The position numbers and the translations under genes are program-made. Below, piece by piece: positions 44,391-52,883 of a DNA stretch of 64,000 bases. Source of the DNA: Micromonospora sp. LH3U1 (lineage in GTDB: Bacteria > Actinomycetota > Actinomycetes > Mycobacteriales > Micromonosporaceae). How positions within the stretch are numbered: position 1 is the first letter of the stretch; each line of letters opens with the position of its first letter. Under the pieces are notes generated by a model. It was not told where the DNA came from, searched no databases, and saw only the letters and a list, made by a program, of their open reading frames with translations. The stretch covers positions 4,835,501 to 4,899,500 of the forward strand of contig NZ_CP116936.1 of NCBI RefSeq assembly GCF_028475105.1, read 5' to 3'.

Positions 44391-44707
44391 CCCGGGCGAA
44401 GCCGGGGACGGTTTGCGGGCAATAAAGTGGAGAGGCCGCCACGGGGGGAGCGGCCTCTCCGGTGACGTACGTTACTCCGTCATGGACTTCGGCGTGATCC
44501 CGTGACGGCCTGAATTTCTGGGCTTTTTCGCGGCTAGCTCCAGTCCGGGCGGTGGGGTGGGCCAGCCGATCCGCTGCGTTGACCAGATCGCTGACCCACC
44601 CCGGCCTGACCGTGGGAGTCAGGCCGCCCGCCGGCCAGGGCCCGGCGTTCCCCGGGACCCTGGCCGGACCCGGGGTGGGCGGTCCAGGCCACCCACCCCG
44701 GGTCGCC
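44391..44707. other. Intergenic region between DUF3159 and GH48 genes
   Basis: 317 bases without a gene. It holds one strong hairpin (44,429-44,460) that ends the DUF3159 transcript. The part nearer the GH48 stop is GC-rich with several short GGCCAGGG/CCCTGGCC-type pairings (around 44,630-44,665) that could end the cellulase transcript. Confidence 0.5.
44429..44460 (+). terminator. Perfect 11-bp hairpin after DUF3159 gene
   Basis: GGAGAGGCCGC and its complement GCGGCCTCTCC enclose a 10-base loop (CACGGGGGGA), 38 bases past the stop. Typical intrinsic terminator without T-tract. Confidence 0.8.
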
Positions 44708-47614
44708 TCAGCCGTTCGGGAACAGGCTGCCGTAGTCGGCGTACGCCATGGCGACGTCCGCCTGCGCCCAGAACCGGTGGTAGTTGAAGCTGGGCTCCGC
44801 ACCACCGTCCAGGTACGCCTGCACCTTGGGCCAGTCCGGGTCGTTCTTGTAGAAGGACCGGATGTCGAGGAAGCTCTTGCCGGCGGCGATGCTGTCGCCG
44901 TTCGGCATCTTCCCGGTCCAGCCCGACGGGACGTAGAGGCCCTGCCCGGTGGACGCGTTGTAGGTGTCGTCGAAGCGCCGGTAGTCGCCACGCTTCTCGG
45001 TGGTGGAGACGCCCTTGGCGTCGCTGACGGAGTACAGCGCGTCGAGCAGCCCCTTGGCGGTGTTCTTGGCCGCCACGTTGCCCGACTTGGCCGCGTACGC
45101 GGTCAGGGTCCGGGCGTAGGCGGCGGCGACGCCGACGTCCTGGCCCTTGACCGTGACCTCGACGTGCAGGTTGGTGTTGGGCTGCGGGTTGCTCGGGTTC
45201 CAGGTGGTCGGCTGGCCGGTCCACGCCATGTCCGACGGGATCGACCAGTTGGTGCCGACGGTGGTGTTGGCGATCGCCCACGGCACCCACTTGTCCAGCA
45301 GTGCCTTGGCCTTCGCGTTGCCGGTCTGCAGGTACAGCTCGGCGATGCGCTGCATCGACCATGCCTGCATGCCGAACCACTGGTTGGACGGCGGGTCGTT
45401 GTAGACCGGGTCGACGTCGTAGAACATGCCGTAGAAGGTGCTGGTGCCGGCCGGCGGCTGGGCGTAGCTGCCGTCCCAGCTGTTGGTGGCGCCACCGGCG
45501 ATGCCACCCTCGGCGGACTGGAGCCAGGTGTAGAACTCCAGCTGCCGCTCGAAGCTCTTGGTCCAGTCGGCGACCGCGGTCGCCGACTGCGGCTTGAGCT
45601 CCGGGGTGTTGGTCAGCGCCCAGGCCGCGAACGGGTTCTGGTAGCCGAAGTGGTTGTGGCTGGAGCCGATCCGCCAGGACCAGTTCTGACTGGTGTCGTA
45701 CGCGCCGCCCCAGGCGTAGTACCAGGACAGCAGGTAGTGCGCCGAGTCCTTGCCGCTGCCGGCGGGGCAGGTGCTGGCCCCGACGCAGTTGCCGATCTTC
45801 TTGAAGTACTTGTCGAACATCGCGTACCGCAGGTAGTCACCCATCTTGGCGGCCTTGGCCACGGTGGCGGCGACGTCGGCCTGCTTGCCCTGCGCCTTGG
45901 CCCAGGTCAGCGCCCAGTACGCGGCCTGCACGGCGCGGGCGTCGGCGTCCGGGGCGTTGGTGTACTTCCACTGCTTGGCGGGGGCGCCGGTGTCCTTGAC
46001 GAACAGGTCGAGGTAGCCGTACTGACCGCCGTGCTTGAAGGTGTCGCAGGACGGCTGCGGGACGGTCTCCCACACCGACTCCTGGGTGCCCCGCTGGAAG
46101 GTGTTGATGTAGGCCGGCTTGCTGGTGCCGTCGCCGCAGCGGCCGAAGCCGTAGGTGTTGTCGACGTCCAGCAGCCAGTGCATGCCGTAGATGTCGCCGG
46201 TGCCGTAGGTGGACTGCAACTCCGAGCGGAGTGGGTCCTGCCCTACCGAGATGTTCGGGTTCAGCGCCGAGGGGTACTGGCTGGGCAGGTTGTACTCCGC
46301 GGCGTACTGCGGGGTGCCCGCGGAGCCCGCGGTCGGCTGGTCGGCGTGCGTCGGGATGATGTATTTCTCCATCACCGTCCAGGCGTTGTTGAACGGCGCC
46401 CAGTTCTGGGTGACCCGCCCGTAGTTCGCCTCCAACCACAGCCAGAAGCTGAACGCCTCCGACGTGGTCTCGTGCCCGTGGTCGGGCGCCTCGACGATCA
46501 GCGTCTCCACCGAGTGGTACGGCACGCCCTCGGGGCTGAAGTAGCCCGAGTTCTTGATCTTGCCGTACTGCTCCAGGAAGCGGGCGACGTAGGTGTTGTC
46601 ACCGCCCGGGGTGTCGTTGTCGATCTCGGTGGCGGTGACCACCAGCGGGGCGAGACCGGTGGCGGAGGCGGTGATGGTGGCGGTGCCGCCGGCCGTGTCG
46701 GTGTCCTCCGCCGCGGCGACCGTGACGGTGACCCCGGTGTTCCAGTTGGTCGGAGTCAGCGTGACGGTGGCCGGAGAGACCGTGACATCGGTGTCGCCGG
46801 TGCGGACGAGGGTGACCGGAACGCTGGTCGTCGGCGCAGCGCTGAGCTTCAGGTTGAAGGTGGCGGTGCCACCCTCGGTGACGCTCACCGCGGACGGGGT
46901 GGCGACCAGCGTCGGGCCCGTGGCGGCGGTGACCGTGAACGCCTTTTCGGCGACCCCGACACCGTTGGCGTTGTCGTACGCCTTGGCCTGGACGGTGTAG
47001 CTGCCGGCCGGGAGGTCCTCCTGGGTGTAGGCGTACGGAGCGGTGGTGTCGGTGTTGATCAGCAGGCCGTTGCGGTAGAACTCGACCTTGCTGATCGTCC
47101 CGTCCGGGTCGCTGGCGGTGGCGGTCAGCGGCACGTCGGCCGGCGCGGTGAACGGCCCGGTCGGCAGGTCGAGGGAGACCGTCGGCGGCTGGTTGGCCGG
47201 GGTGCCGTTGCAGGGTGTGCCGTTGAGGGTGAACGCGGTGGGCTTCGGGTTGCTCCCCGAGTGGGAGCCGTTGAAGCCGATGGTGGTGGAGGCCCCGGTG
47301 CCGAGGTTGCCGTTGTACGACTCGTTGGTCGCGGTGACCTCGCTGCCGGACTGACTGAACCTGGCCGACCAGCCCTGGGTGACCCGTTGACTGCTGTTCG
47401 GGAAGGTCCACTTGAGCGTCCAGCTGCTGACCGGGTCGCCCAGGTTCTTGATGGTGACGTTGGCGGTGAAGCCAGTGTTCCAGTCGTTTGTCGCATAGAC
47501 CACGTCACAGGCGGGTGCGGCCTGTGCGGCGCCGGCGGGCAGGGTCACCCCGCCGACGGCGAGCGCGATGGCGGCGATGATCGCCACGCGACGGCGGCGT
47601 GCCAGTTGTCTCAT
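44708..47614 (-). CDS. Secreted GH48 cellulase with CBM2
   Basis: 968 residues. A signal peptide (Arg-rich start, hydrophobic core, cut near AQA-AP at about 33) precedes a CBM2 cellulose-binding module (about 35-137, with paired Cys and conserved Trp). An Ig-like domain (about 143-230) and a Calx-beta-like domain (about 235-335) come next. The GH48 catalytic domain (about 345-968) contains GHETTSEAFSFW with the catalytic Glu. GH48 enzymes are processive reducing-end cellobiohydrolases and usually the main exocellulase of a cellulolytic species. The Ig and Calx-beta linkers are a less common arrangement. Divergent from the GH1 gene and under CebR-like sites. Confidence 0.95.
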   Translation of the reverse strand: MRQLARRRRVAIIAAIALAVGGVTLPAGAAQAAPACDVVYATNDWNTGFTANVTIKNLGDPVSSWTLKWTFPNSSQRVTQGWSARFSQSGSEVTATNESYNGNLGTGASTTIGFNGSHSGSNPKPTAFTLNGTPCNGTPANQPPTVSLDLPTGPFTAPADVPLTATASDPDGTISKVEFYRNGLLINTDTTAPYAYTQEDLPAGSYTVQAKAYDNANGVGVAEKAFTVTAATGPTLVATPSAVSVTEGGTATFNLKLSAAPTTSVPVTLVRTGDTDVTVSPATVTLTPTNWNTGVTVTVAAAEDTDTAGGTATITASATGLAPLVVTATEIDNDTPGGDNTYVARFLEQYGKIKNSGYFSPEGVPYHSVETLIVEAPDHGHETTSEAFSFWLWLEANYGRVTQNWAPFNNAWTVMEKYIIPTHADQPTAGSAGTPQYAAEYNLPSQYPSALNPNISVGQDPLRSELQSTYGTGDIYGMHWLLDVDNTYGFGRCGDGTSKPAYINTFQRGTQESVWETVPQPSCDTFKHGGQYGYLDLFVKDTGAPAKQWKYTNAPDADARAVQAAYWALTWAKAQGKQADVAATVAKAAKMGDYLRYAMFDKYFKKIGNCVGASTCPAGSGKDSAHYLLSWYYAWGGAYDTSQNWSWRIGSSHNHFGYQNPFAAWALTNTPELKPQSATAVADWTKSFERQLEFYTWLQSAEGGIAGGATNSWDGSYAQPPAGTSTFYGMFYDVDPVYNDPPSNQWFGMQAWSMQRIAELYLQTGNAKAKALLDKWVPWAIANTTVGTNWSIPSDMAWTGQPTTWNPSNPQPNTNLHVEVTVKGQDVGVAAAYARTLTAYAAKSGNVAAKNTAKGLLDALYSVSDAKGVSTTEKRGDYRRFDDTYNASTGQGLYVPSGWTGKMPNGDSIAAGKSFLDIRSFYKNDPDWPKVQAYLDGGAEPSFNYHRFWAQADVAMAYADYGSLFPNG

Positions 47615-47840
47615 GTGCGCGGTGTCTCCTCGGACCAGGCCGGGATGGTCCCCGGCGAGGCGCCTGCCCGCGAGGGTGGTGGTGCGCGGGGGATTCGAGG
47701 CGCCGGGAAGGTGGTCTCCCCGGGCCCGGCCGGGGTGGGGCAGTTCGGGTGACCGTGACCGGAAATGCGCTGCCGGCTGCCCTCGGTGGACCCGCGCTCA
47801 CGCGATCTGGCTCCTGTCGCGTTGAATCGACAGTCTGCCA

Positions 47841-47854
47841 TGGAAGCGCTCCCA
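47841..47854. promoter_or_regulatory. CebR-like operator 1
   Basis: TGGAAGCGCTCCCA, one mismatch from the CebR palindrome TGGGAGCGCTCCCA that controls cellulose genes in actinomycetes. Lies 227 bases upstream of the GH48 start. Confidence 0.8.
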
Positions 47855-47952
47855 CAACAAGCGCGCGCGACGCCGGATCAGCTCCTTGTTTCGATCTCGT
47901 TTTGGGGCTTTCACAAAGGCGTGACGGGCGTTACAGTCGCAACATCGGTCGA

Positions 47953-47966
47953 TGGGAGCGCTTCCA
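47953..47966. promoter_or_regulatory. CebR-like operator 2
   Basis: TGGGAGCGCTTCCA, one mismatch from the CebR consensus and almost the reverse complement of operator 1; 98 bases from it. May act on either divergent transcript. Confidence 0.78.
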
Positions 47967-48176
47967 TCGACAAGGTTCCAACAAGAAGATCGCCGGGACC
48001 GTCTCTGACGGGCCCGGGGAACCAGCCCGAGGGCTGACGACGGGCCAGCCCGGACGCCGTCATCAGCCATCGTCCCGCCACATGGAGGGAGGTGGAACCA
48101 GAGCCACTCGCGTGGCCCGGCTCCCGCGCGACACGCACGGCAGGACCCAAATTCCGCCCGTGTGTGTGCAGTTACG

Positions 48177-48209
48177 GTGGGGACGGGGGTTGCCCTCCCC
48201 CGTCCCCAC
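48177..48209 (+). terminator. Strong hairpin inside the GH48-GH1 intergenic region
   Basis: GTGGGGACGGGGG and its complement CCCCCGTCCCCAC flank a short TTGCCCT-type loop. It lies between operator 2 and operator 3 with no coding sequence before it, so it may end a small RNA started from the operator region or insulate the two divergent units. Confidence 0.6.
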
Positions 48210-48368
48210 ACTAAACCCCCGTACACGATAGGAAAAGAGGCCGACGGGACAGGCGCGCTGCGCCGCCCGGCGGCCTCGTTCGCTGCTCGGGGCCCCACCC
48301 GCCTCCCACCCGCCATCGCCGGCCGCCAGGACAGCCGGCTGACCGGGTCGGCCGCGTCTGCCCTATCA

Positions 48369-48382
48369 TGGGAGCGCTCCCG
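48369..48382. promoter_or_regulatory. CebR-like operator 3
   Basis: TGGGAGCGCTCCCG, one mismatch from the consensus, 38 bases before the GH1 start, the usual place for a repressor site overlapping a promoter. Links beta-glucosidase expression to cellobiose. Confidence 0.88.
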
Positions 48383-48419
48383 AATTTCGGCGGTGGCCCC
48401 GTATCCATGAGGAGAATCC

Positions 48420-49763
48420 ATGTCGATACCTACCGGGCCCGCCGGCCCGCTGCGCTTCCCTGACAACTTCGGCTGGGGCGCGGCCACCTCCGCGTACCAG
48501 ATCGAAGGCGCCGCCAAGGAGGACGGGCGCGGCGAGTCGGTCTGGGACACCTTCAGCCGCGTCCCAGGGCGCACCCGCAACGGCGACACCGGCGACGTGG
48601 CCGCCGACCACTACCACAGGTACGCCGAGGACCTCGACCTCATGCGCGACCTCGGGTTGCGCAGCTACCGCTTCTCCATCTCCTGGCCACGGATCCAGCC
48701 CGACGGCACCGGCGCGCCCAACCAGCGCGGGCTCGACTTCTACCGCCGCCTCGTCGACGGCCTGCTCGAACGCGGGATCACCCCGATGGCCACCCTGTTC
48801 CACTGGGACACCCCGCAGGCGCTGCAGGACGCCGGCGGCTGGGAGTCGCGCGACACCGCCCACCGCTTCGCCGACTACGCCGACGCGGTCTTCCGCGCCC
48901 TCGGCGACCGGGTGCCGGCCTGGCTCACCATCAACGAGCCCAAGACCGTGGTGCAGAACGGCTACCTCATCGGCCACCACGCCCCCGGCCGGCAGGACCC
49001 GGACGCCGCCTACCTGGTCGCCCACCACCTGCAACTCGCGCACGGGCTCGCGGTCGGCGCGCTGCGGGCCACCGGCAGCGGCAGCCGGATCGGCCCGGCG
49101 CTCAACCTGCACCCCTGCTACCCCGCCGACGACTCCCCCCAGGCTGCCGCGGCCGCCCGCCTCTACGACGGCTACGAGAACCGCCTCTACCTCGACTCCC
49201 TGCTCAAGGGCAGCTACCCGGAGGACGTGCTGGCCGACCTGGGCCCGCAGAGCCGGATGGTCCAGGGCATCCGCGACGGCGACCTGGCGATCATCTCCGA
49301 GCCGGTCGACCTGCTGGCCGTTCAGTACTACACGCCGATCTACGTCACCGCCGACGGCGGCACCGAGCACCGCTGGTCGACCTCCGAGGCCGAGTGGCAG
49401 CAGATCTACCCCGATGGGATGTACGACATCCTGACCCGGGTCACCAGCGACTACGGCCCGATCCCACTCACCGTCACCGAGAACGGGCTGCCCACACCGG
49501 ACACCCTCGCCTCGGACGGCACCGTCCACGACGCGGGTCGGATCAGCTTCCTGCGCGACCACCTCGCCGCCGCGCACCGGGCCATCGCCGCCGGGGTGCC
49601 GCTGGAGAGCTTCCACGTCTGGTCGCTGCTGGACAACTTCGAGTGGGCCGAGGGGTACGACCAGCGGTGGGGACTGGTCTACGTGGACTACCCGACCCAG
49701 CGGCGGGTGCTCAAGAGCAGCGCCACCTGGTACCGCTCAGTCATCGCCGACGGCGGCTTCTGA
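48420..49763 (+). CDS. GH1 beta-glucosidase
   Basis: 447 residues, no signal peptide, so it is cytoplasmic. Start ATG preceded by GAGGAGAA. The acid/base Glu is in TINEPK (about 172) and the nucleophile in VTENGL (about 353); N-terminal GWGAATSAYQIEGA and C-terminal WSLLDNFEWAEGY complete the GH1 pattern. It hydrolyses cellobiose taken up after extracellular cellulose breakdown. CebR-like operator 3 lies just upstream, so it is probably induced by cellobiose together with the GH48 enzyme. Confidence 0.95.
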   Translation: MSIPTGPAGPLRFPDNFGWGAATSAYQIEGAAKEDGRGESVWDTFSRVPGRTRNGDTGDVAADHYHRYAEDLDLMRDLGLRSYRFSISWPRIQPDGTGAPNQRGLDFYRRLVDGLLERGITPMATLFHWDTPQALQDAGGWESRDTAHRFADYADAVFRALGDRVPAWLTINEPKTVVQNGYLIGHHAPGRQDPDAAYLVAHHLQLAHGLAVGALRATGSGSRIGPALNLHPCYPADDSPQAAAAARLYDGYENRLYLDSLLKGSYPEDVLADLGPQSRMVQGIRDGDLAIISEPVDLLAVQYYTPIYVTADGGTEHRWSTSEAEWQQIYPDGMYDILTRVTSDYGPIPLTVTENGLPTPDTLASDGTVHDAGRISFLRDHLAAAHRAIAAGVPLESFHVWSLLDNFEWAEGYDQRWGLVYVDYPTQRRVLKSSATWYRSVIADGGF

Positions 49764-49790
49764 AAACAGGCCGCCACCCGGACGTCCGGG

Positions 49791-49830
49791 CCCGGACGGT
49801 TCGGCTCCGCTGAGCCGGTGACCGTCCGGG
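49791..49830. terminator. Hairpin between convergent GH1 and roadblock genes
   Basis: CCCGGACGGT (49,791-49,800) pairs with ACCGTCCGGG (49,821-49,830), with an inner CGGCTC/GAGCCG pairing, making a long bidirectional terminator. A smaller CCCGGACGTCCGGG palindrome overlaps its left edge. Confidence 0.82.
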
Positions 49831-49845
49831 ACCCGGCCGGGTTGA

Positions 49846-50268
49846 TCAGCGGGGCAGGGCCTGCTGCAACTCCGCCCGCAGCGCCGGAGTGAGCATCTCC
49901 CCCGCCTGCTTGGCCAGCCGGGCCATCTCGTAGCCCACCACACCGATGTCCGCGTCACCCGCGGCCAGCGTGGCCAGGATCGAACCGTCGCGTACCTGCA
50001 TCACCAGGAAATAACCGCGGCCCATCTCGACCACCGTCTGCTTGACGATGTCGCCGTCGAACAGCTGGGCCGCGCCCGCGGTGATGCTCATCAGCCCGGA
50101 GGTCACCGCGGCCAGCTTGTCCGCGTTGTCTCGGGGGAGGTGATCGGAGATCGCCACCAGCAACCCGTCAGAGGAGACCACCACCGCGTGTGCCACGCCC
50201 GGCACCCGGTCGGCGAACGCGCTCACCAGCCAGCTCAGGTCACGCGCTTCCTGGCTCAACGTCGTCAC
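49846..50268 (-). CDS. Roadblock/LC7 protein, conservon CvnB
   Basis: 140 residues, GTG start overlapping the kinase stop (GTGA). The pattern LSWLVSAFADRVPGVAHAVVVSSDGLL...GYFLVMQV is that of the roadblock/LC7 family, which regulates small GTPases. In actinomycete conservons it follows a CvnA-type kinase; here it is last, with no CvnC (DUF742) or CvnD (GTPase) gene after it. Confidence 0.92.
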   Translation of the reverse strand: MTTLSQEARDLSWLVSAFADRVPGVAHAVVVSSDGLLVAISDHLPRDNADKLAAVTSGLMSITAGAAQLFDGDIVKQTVVEMGRGYFLVMQVRDGSILATLAAGDADIGVVGYEMARLAKQAGEMLTPALRAELQQALPR

Positions 50269-52784
50269 TGTCGTCGTCCCCCTTCATCGTGCCCCCCGTA
50301 CGGTGGCACGGGTATCTCGGTGGTGTCCTCGGCCTCGGCGCGCCGAACCCCGCTGTAGAGCCGGGAGAGCATGCCGCCGACCGCATCCGGGTCCGGGTCG
50401 ACGCGGGTCGCCGCCGACACCGGCTGCGCCGACCGGGTGACCGCGCTCAACTGCGCCATCGGCACCCGCATCGGCAACCCCCGCTCATTCGTGCCGGCGG
50501 TCACCGGGATGGCCGGCGGTGCCGCCGCCGCGGGCACTGCCGGCGCGAACGGGCCCTGCCGCGACCACCAACCCCCGCCGTCTTCGCGGGCGGCGGCCGG
50601 GTTCAGCACGTCCTCGGCTCGCACCGGCACCGGACGGGCCTGACGCGGCACGGCGACGCCCGGCGGGCGGCCAGCCACCGGCAGGTCCCGCACTCCAGTG
50701 CCCGGACCGGTGACACCGCGCTGCGGGGCCACTCCCCGGGCCGCGCTCGTGGCCAGCATCCGGGCCGGCGCGGGCGGATCCAGCTCCGCCGGGCCTGCCG
50801 GGGCCAGCAGCACCGCAGGCATCGCGAGCCGGGCGACCAAGCCACCCTGGCCGCCGTCCAGCCGCACCCCCAGGCCCAGACGGGCGGCCAGGTGGCTGAC
50901 CACGAAGAGGCCCATCCGTTCCACCGCCGCGACGTCCGCGGCCGGAGGGCTGGCCAGCACCGCGTTCGCCTCAGCCAGCGCGTCCGGACTCATACCCAGG
51001 CCCTGGTCGGCGATCTCGATCAGCGGGGTCGTGCCCTCGACCCGGGCGGTCACCAGCACTGTGGTGTCCGGGCGGGAGAAAGCCGTGGCGTTCTCCAACA
51101 GCTCGGCCAGCAGGTGCACCAGCTCTCCGACGGCGTGCCCGACCACGTACACGTCGGCCACCGACTCGATGCGGACCCGCTTGTACTGCTCGATCTCCGC
51201 GGCGGCGGCCAGCAGCACCGCGCCGAGGCCGACCGGCCGGTTCCACCGGCGGGTGGAGTCGGTGCCGGCGAGCACCAGCAGACTCTCGTCGTTGCGGCGC
51301 ATACGGGCGGCCAGGTGATCGAGTTTGAACAGGTTCTCCAGTTGGTCCGGGTCGCTCTCCTCGCGCTCCAGATCGTCCAGCAGCTCCAGTTGTCGCTCCA
51401 CCAGCACCTGGCTACGGCGGGCCAGGTTGACGAACATCGCGTTGACGTTGCGACGCATGAGCGCCTGCTCGACGGCGACCGTGACCGCACTGCGGTGCAC
51501 CGCCACGAACGCCTCGGCCAGCTCGCCGATCTCGTCGAGTGAGCGGACCACCGCGGGCGCGACCTCGATGGCGGGCACCCCGCCGGTGACGGCCTTCAGA
51601 CGGTCCAGTGCGTCCGGCAGCTCAACCTGCGCGATCCGGAGCGCCTGGCTCCGCAGCAGGCGCATCGACCGGGCGACCGACCGCCCGACGAGCAACGAGA
51701 TCAGCAGGGCGACCAGCAGGACCGCGACGATCCCGCCGACGACCAGCAGGGTGTCCCGGAGCTGACCGTCGCTGGCATCGTCGGCCTGCCGCACGGCGTC
51801 GTCCAGCACGCCCGCCTCAAGCTGCCGCAGCAGCTCGTGGCGCTGCTGGCTGGCCGACCACCACTGCTCCGACGGCAGCACGGCGGGCGGCACGCCGCCG
51901 GCCGGCAGGCTGCGTTCCTCCAGCCGGGTGGCGGTCAGGAAGATCGGAACCGACGAGGTCTCGTCGTACCGGCGGATCTGGTCGGTGGTCGCGGCAACCC
52001 GGAACGCGCCGAGCGCGGTCAGCTGCTGGGCGCGCAGATCGGTGAGGAGCACCCGGTCGTCGGTGCTGTACCCACCGGCGCGGGCGGCGGCGTAGAGCTC
52101 GCCCCGAACCCGGGAGGAGAGCTCCTTGACCCGGGCCAGCTGGACGTAGCGCAGCACCGCGTCATTCAACGCCGGCTGGTCCTGACCAGGGTCCGGCTCG
52201 GCGAGCAGGTCGAGCATCGCGCCGATGGCCCGGTGGTAGTTGCTCAGGATGGTGTCGCTGCTCAGCACCGCCGGCAGGATCGCCGGCCGGATGTCGACCA
52301 CCTGGTCGTACGCCGCCAACGCCTCGGAGAAGGCGACCCGCCAGGACGCGTCGGCGTCCGCCAGCGGCTCGGCGGCCCGACGCAGGTCCACGATGGCCCG
52401 ATCGGAGGCCGCCTGCAACGGCTTCAGGTCGGTCGCCGCGGTGCCCCGGTCGCCGCCGTTGCGCAGCTCACCCAGCTCTCCCGCCGAGCGGTCGCGCTCC
52501 TGCTGGAGCTCGTGCACCACAGCGGTGATCTGCCGGCCGATGCCGACCTGGCCGGAGAAGTCGTTCAAGGCCGTCGTCCGCCCCACCAGCGCGCTGGTCT
52601 GCACACCGGCGAGCAGCAGGAACGCCATCGACGGCACCATCAGCACGGTGGCGAGCTTCGTGCTCATCCGCCAGTCTTGCAGCCGGAATGGCGACCGACG
52701 CCGGTGTGGAACAACTCGGACGTCGAAGCGGCGCCGGCGATGGTTCGACACCGCGCCGTTCGCCGGGTCGGGACCTACCGCCAC
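50265..52784 (-). CDS. Sensor histidine kinase, conservon CvnA (nitrate/nitrite-sensing type)
   Basis: 839 residues from GTG 52784, which has a GGAGGGAGGA ribosome binding site; the frame opens at 52874. A membrane helix (about 44-62), an extracytoplasmic NIT-like sensor (about 70-340) and a second helix (about 350-372) lead to HAMP, a dimerisation part with the likely His in KLDHLAARMRRNDE, and a HATPase_c domain (about 500-610: N box ELLENATAF, DQGLGMS). The last ~200 residues are Pro/Ala-rich and disordered. Pairs with the downstream roadblock protein. Confidence 0.9.
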   Translation of the reverse strand: MAVGPDPANGAVSNHRRRRFDVRVVPHRRRSPFRLQDWRMSTKLATVLMVPSMAFLLLAGVQTSALVGRTTALNDFSGQVGIGRQITAVVHELQQERDRSAGELGELRNGGDRGTAATDLKPLQAASDRAIVDLRRAAEPLADADASWRVAFSEALAAYDQVVDIRPAILPAVLSSDTILSNYHRAIGAMLDLLAEPDPGQDQPALNDAVLRYVQLARVKELSSRVRGELYAAARAGGYSTDDRVLLTDLRAQQLTALGAFRVAATTDQIRRYDETSSVPIFLTATRLEERSLPAGGVPPAVLPSEQWWSASQQRHELLRQLEAGVLDDAVRQADDASDGQLRDTLLVVGGIVAVLLVALLISLLVGRSVARSMRLLRSQALRIAQVELPDALDRLKAVTGGVPAIEVAPAVVRSLDEIGELAEAFVAVHRSAVTVAVEQALMRRNVNAMFVNLARRSQVLVERQLELLDDLEREESDPDQLENLFKLDHLAARMRRNDESLLVLAGTDSTRRWNRPVGLGAVLLAAAAEIEQYKRVRIESVADVYVVGHAVGELVHLLAELLENATAFSRPDTTVLVTARVEGTTPLIEIADQGLGMSPDALAEANAVLASPPAADVAAVERMGLFVVSHLAARLGLGVRLDGGQGGLVARLAMPAVLLAPAGPAELDPPAPARMLATSAARGVAPQRGVTGPGTGVRDLPVAGRPPGVAVPRQARPVPVRAEDVLNPAAAREDGGGWWSRQGPFAPAVPAAAAPPAIPVTAGTNERGLPMRVPMAQLSAVTRSAQPVSAATRVDPDPDAVGGMLSRLYSGVRRAEAEDTTEIPVPPYGGHDEGGRRQ

Positions 52785-52883
52785 CCTGTCTCCTCCCTCC
52801 AACCGCGTCCACCGCGGTCCGGGGAGCGGAGTCCATCCAACCAGGCTCGGGAGCGCTGTCAACGGCCCGGGCAACGCGGAGGT

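Noticed and set aside
44552..47752. 1,066-residue plus-strand frame opposite the GH48 gene
   Set aside because: Mirror of the cellulase reading frame, rich in Val/Gly/Arg with no domain; the opposite strand has signal peptide, CBM2 and GH48.
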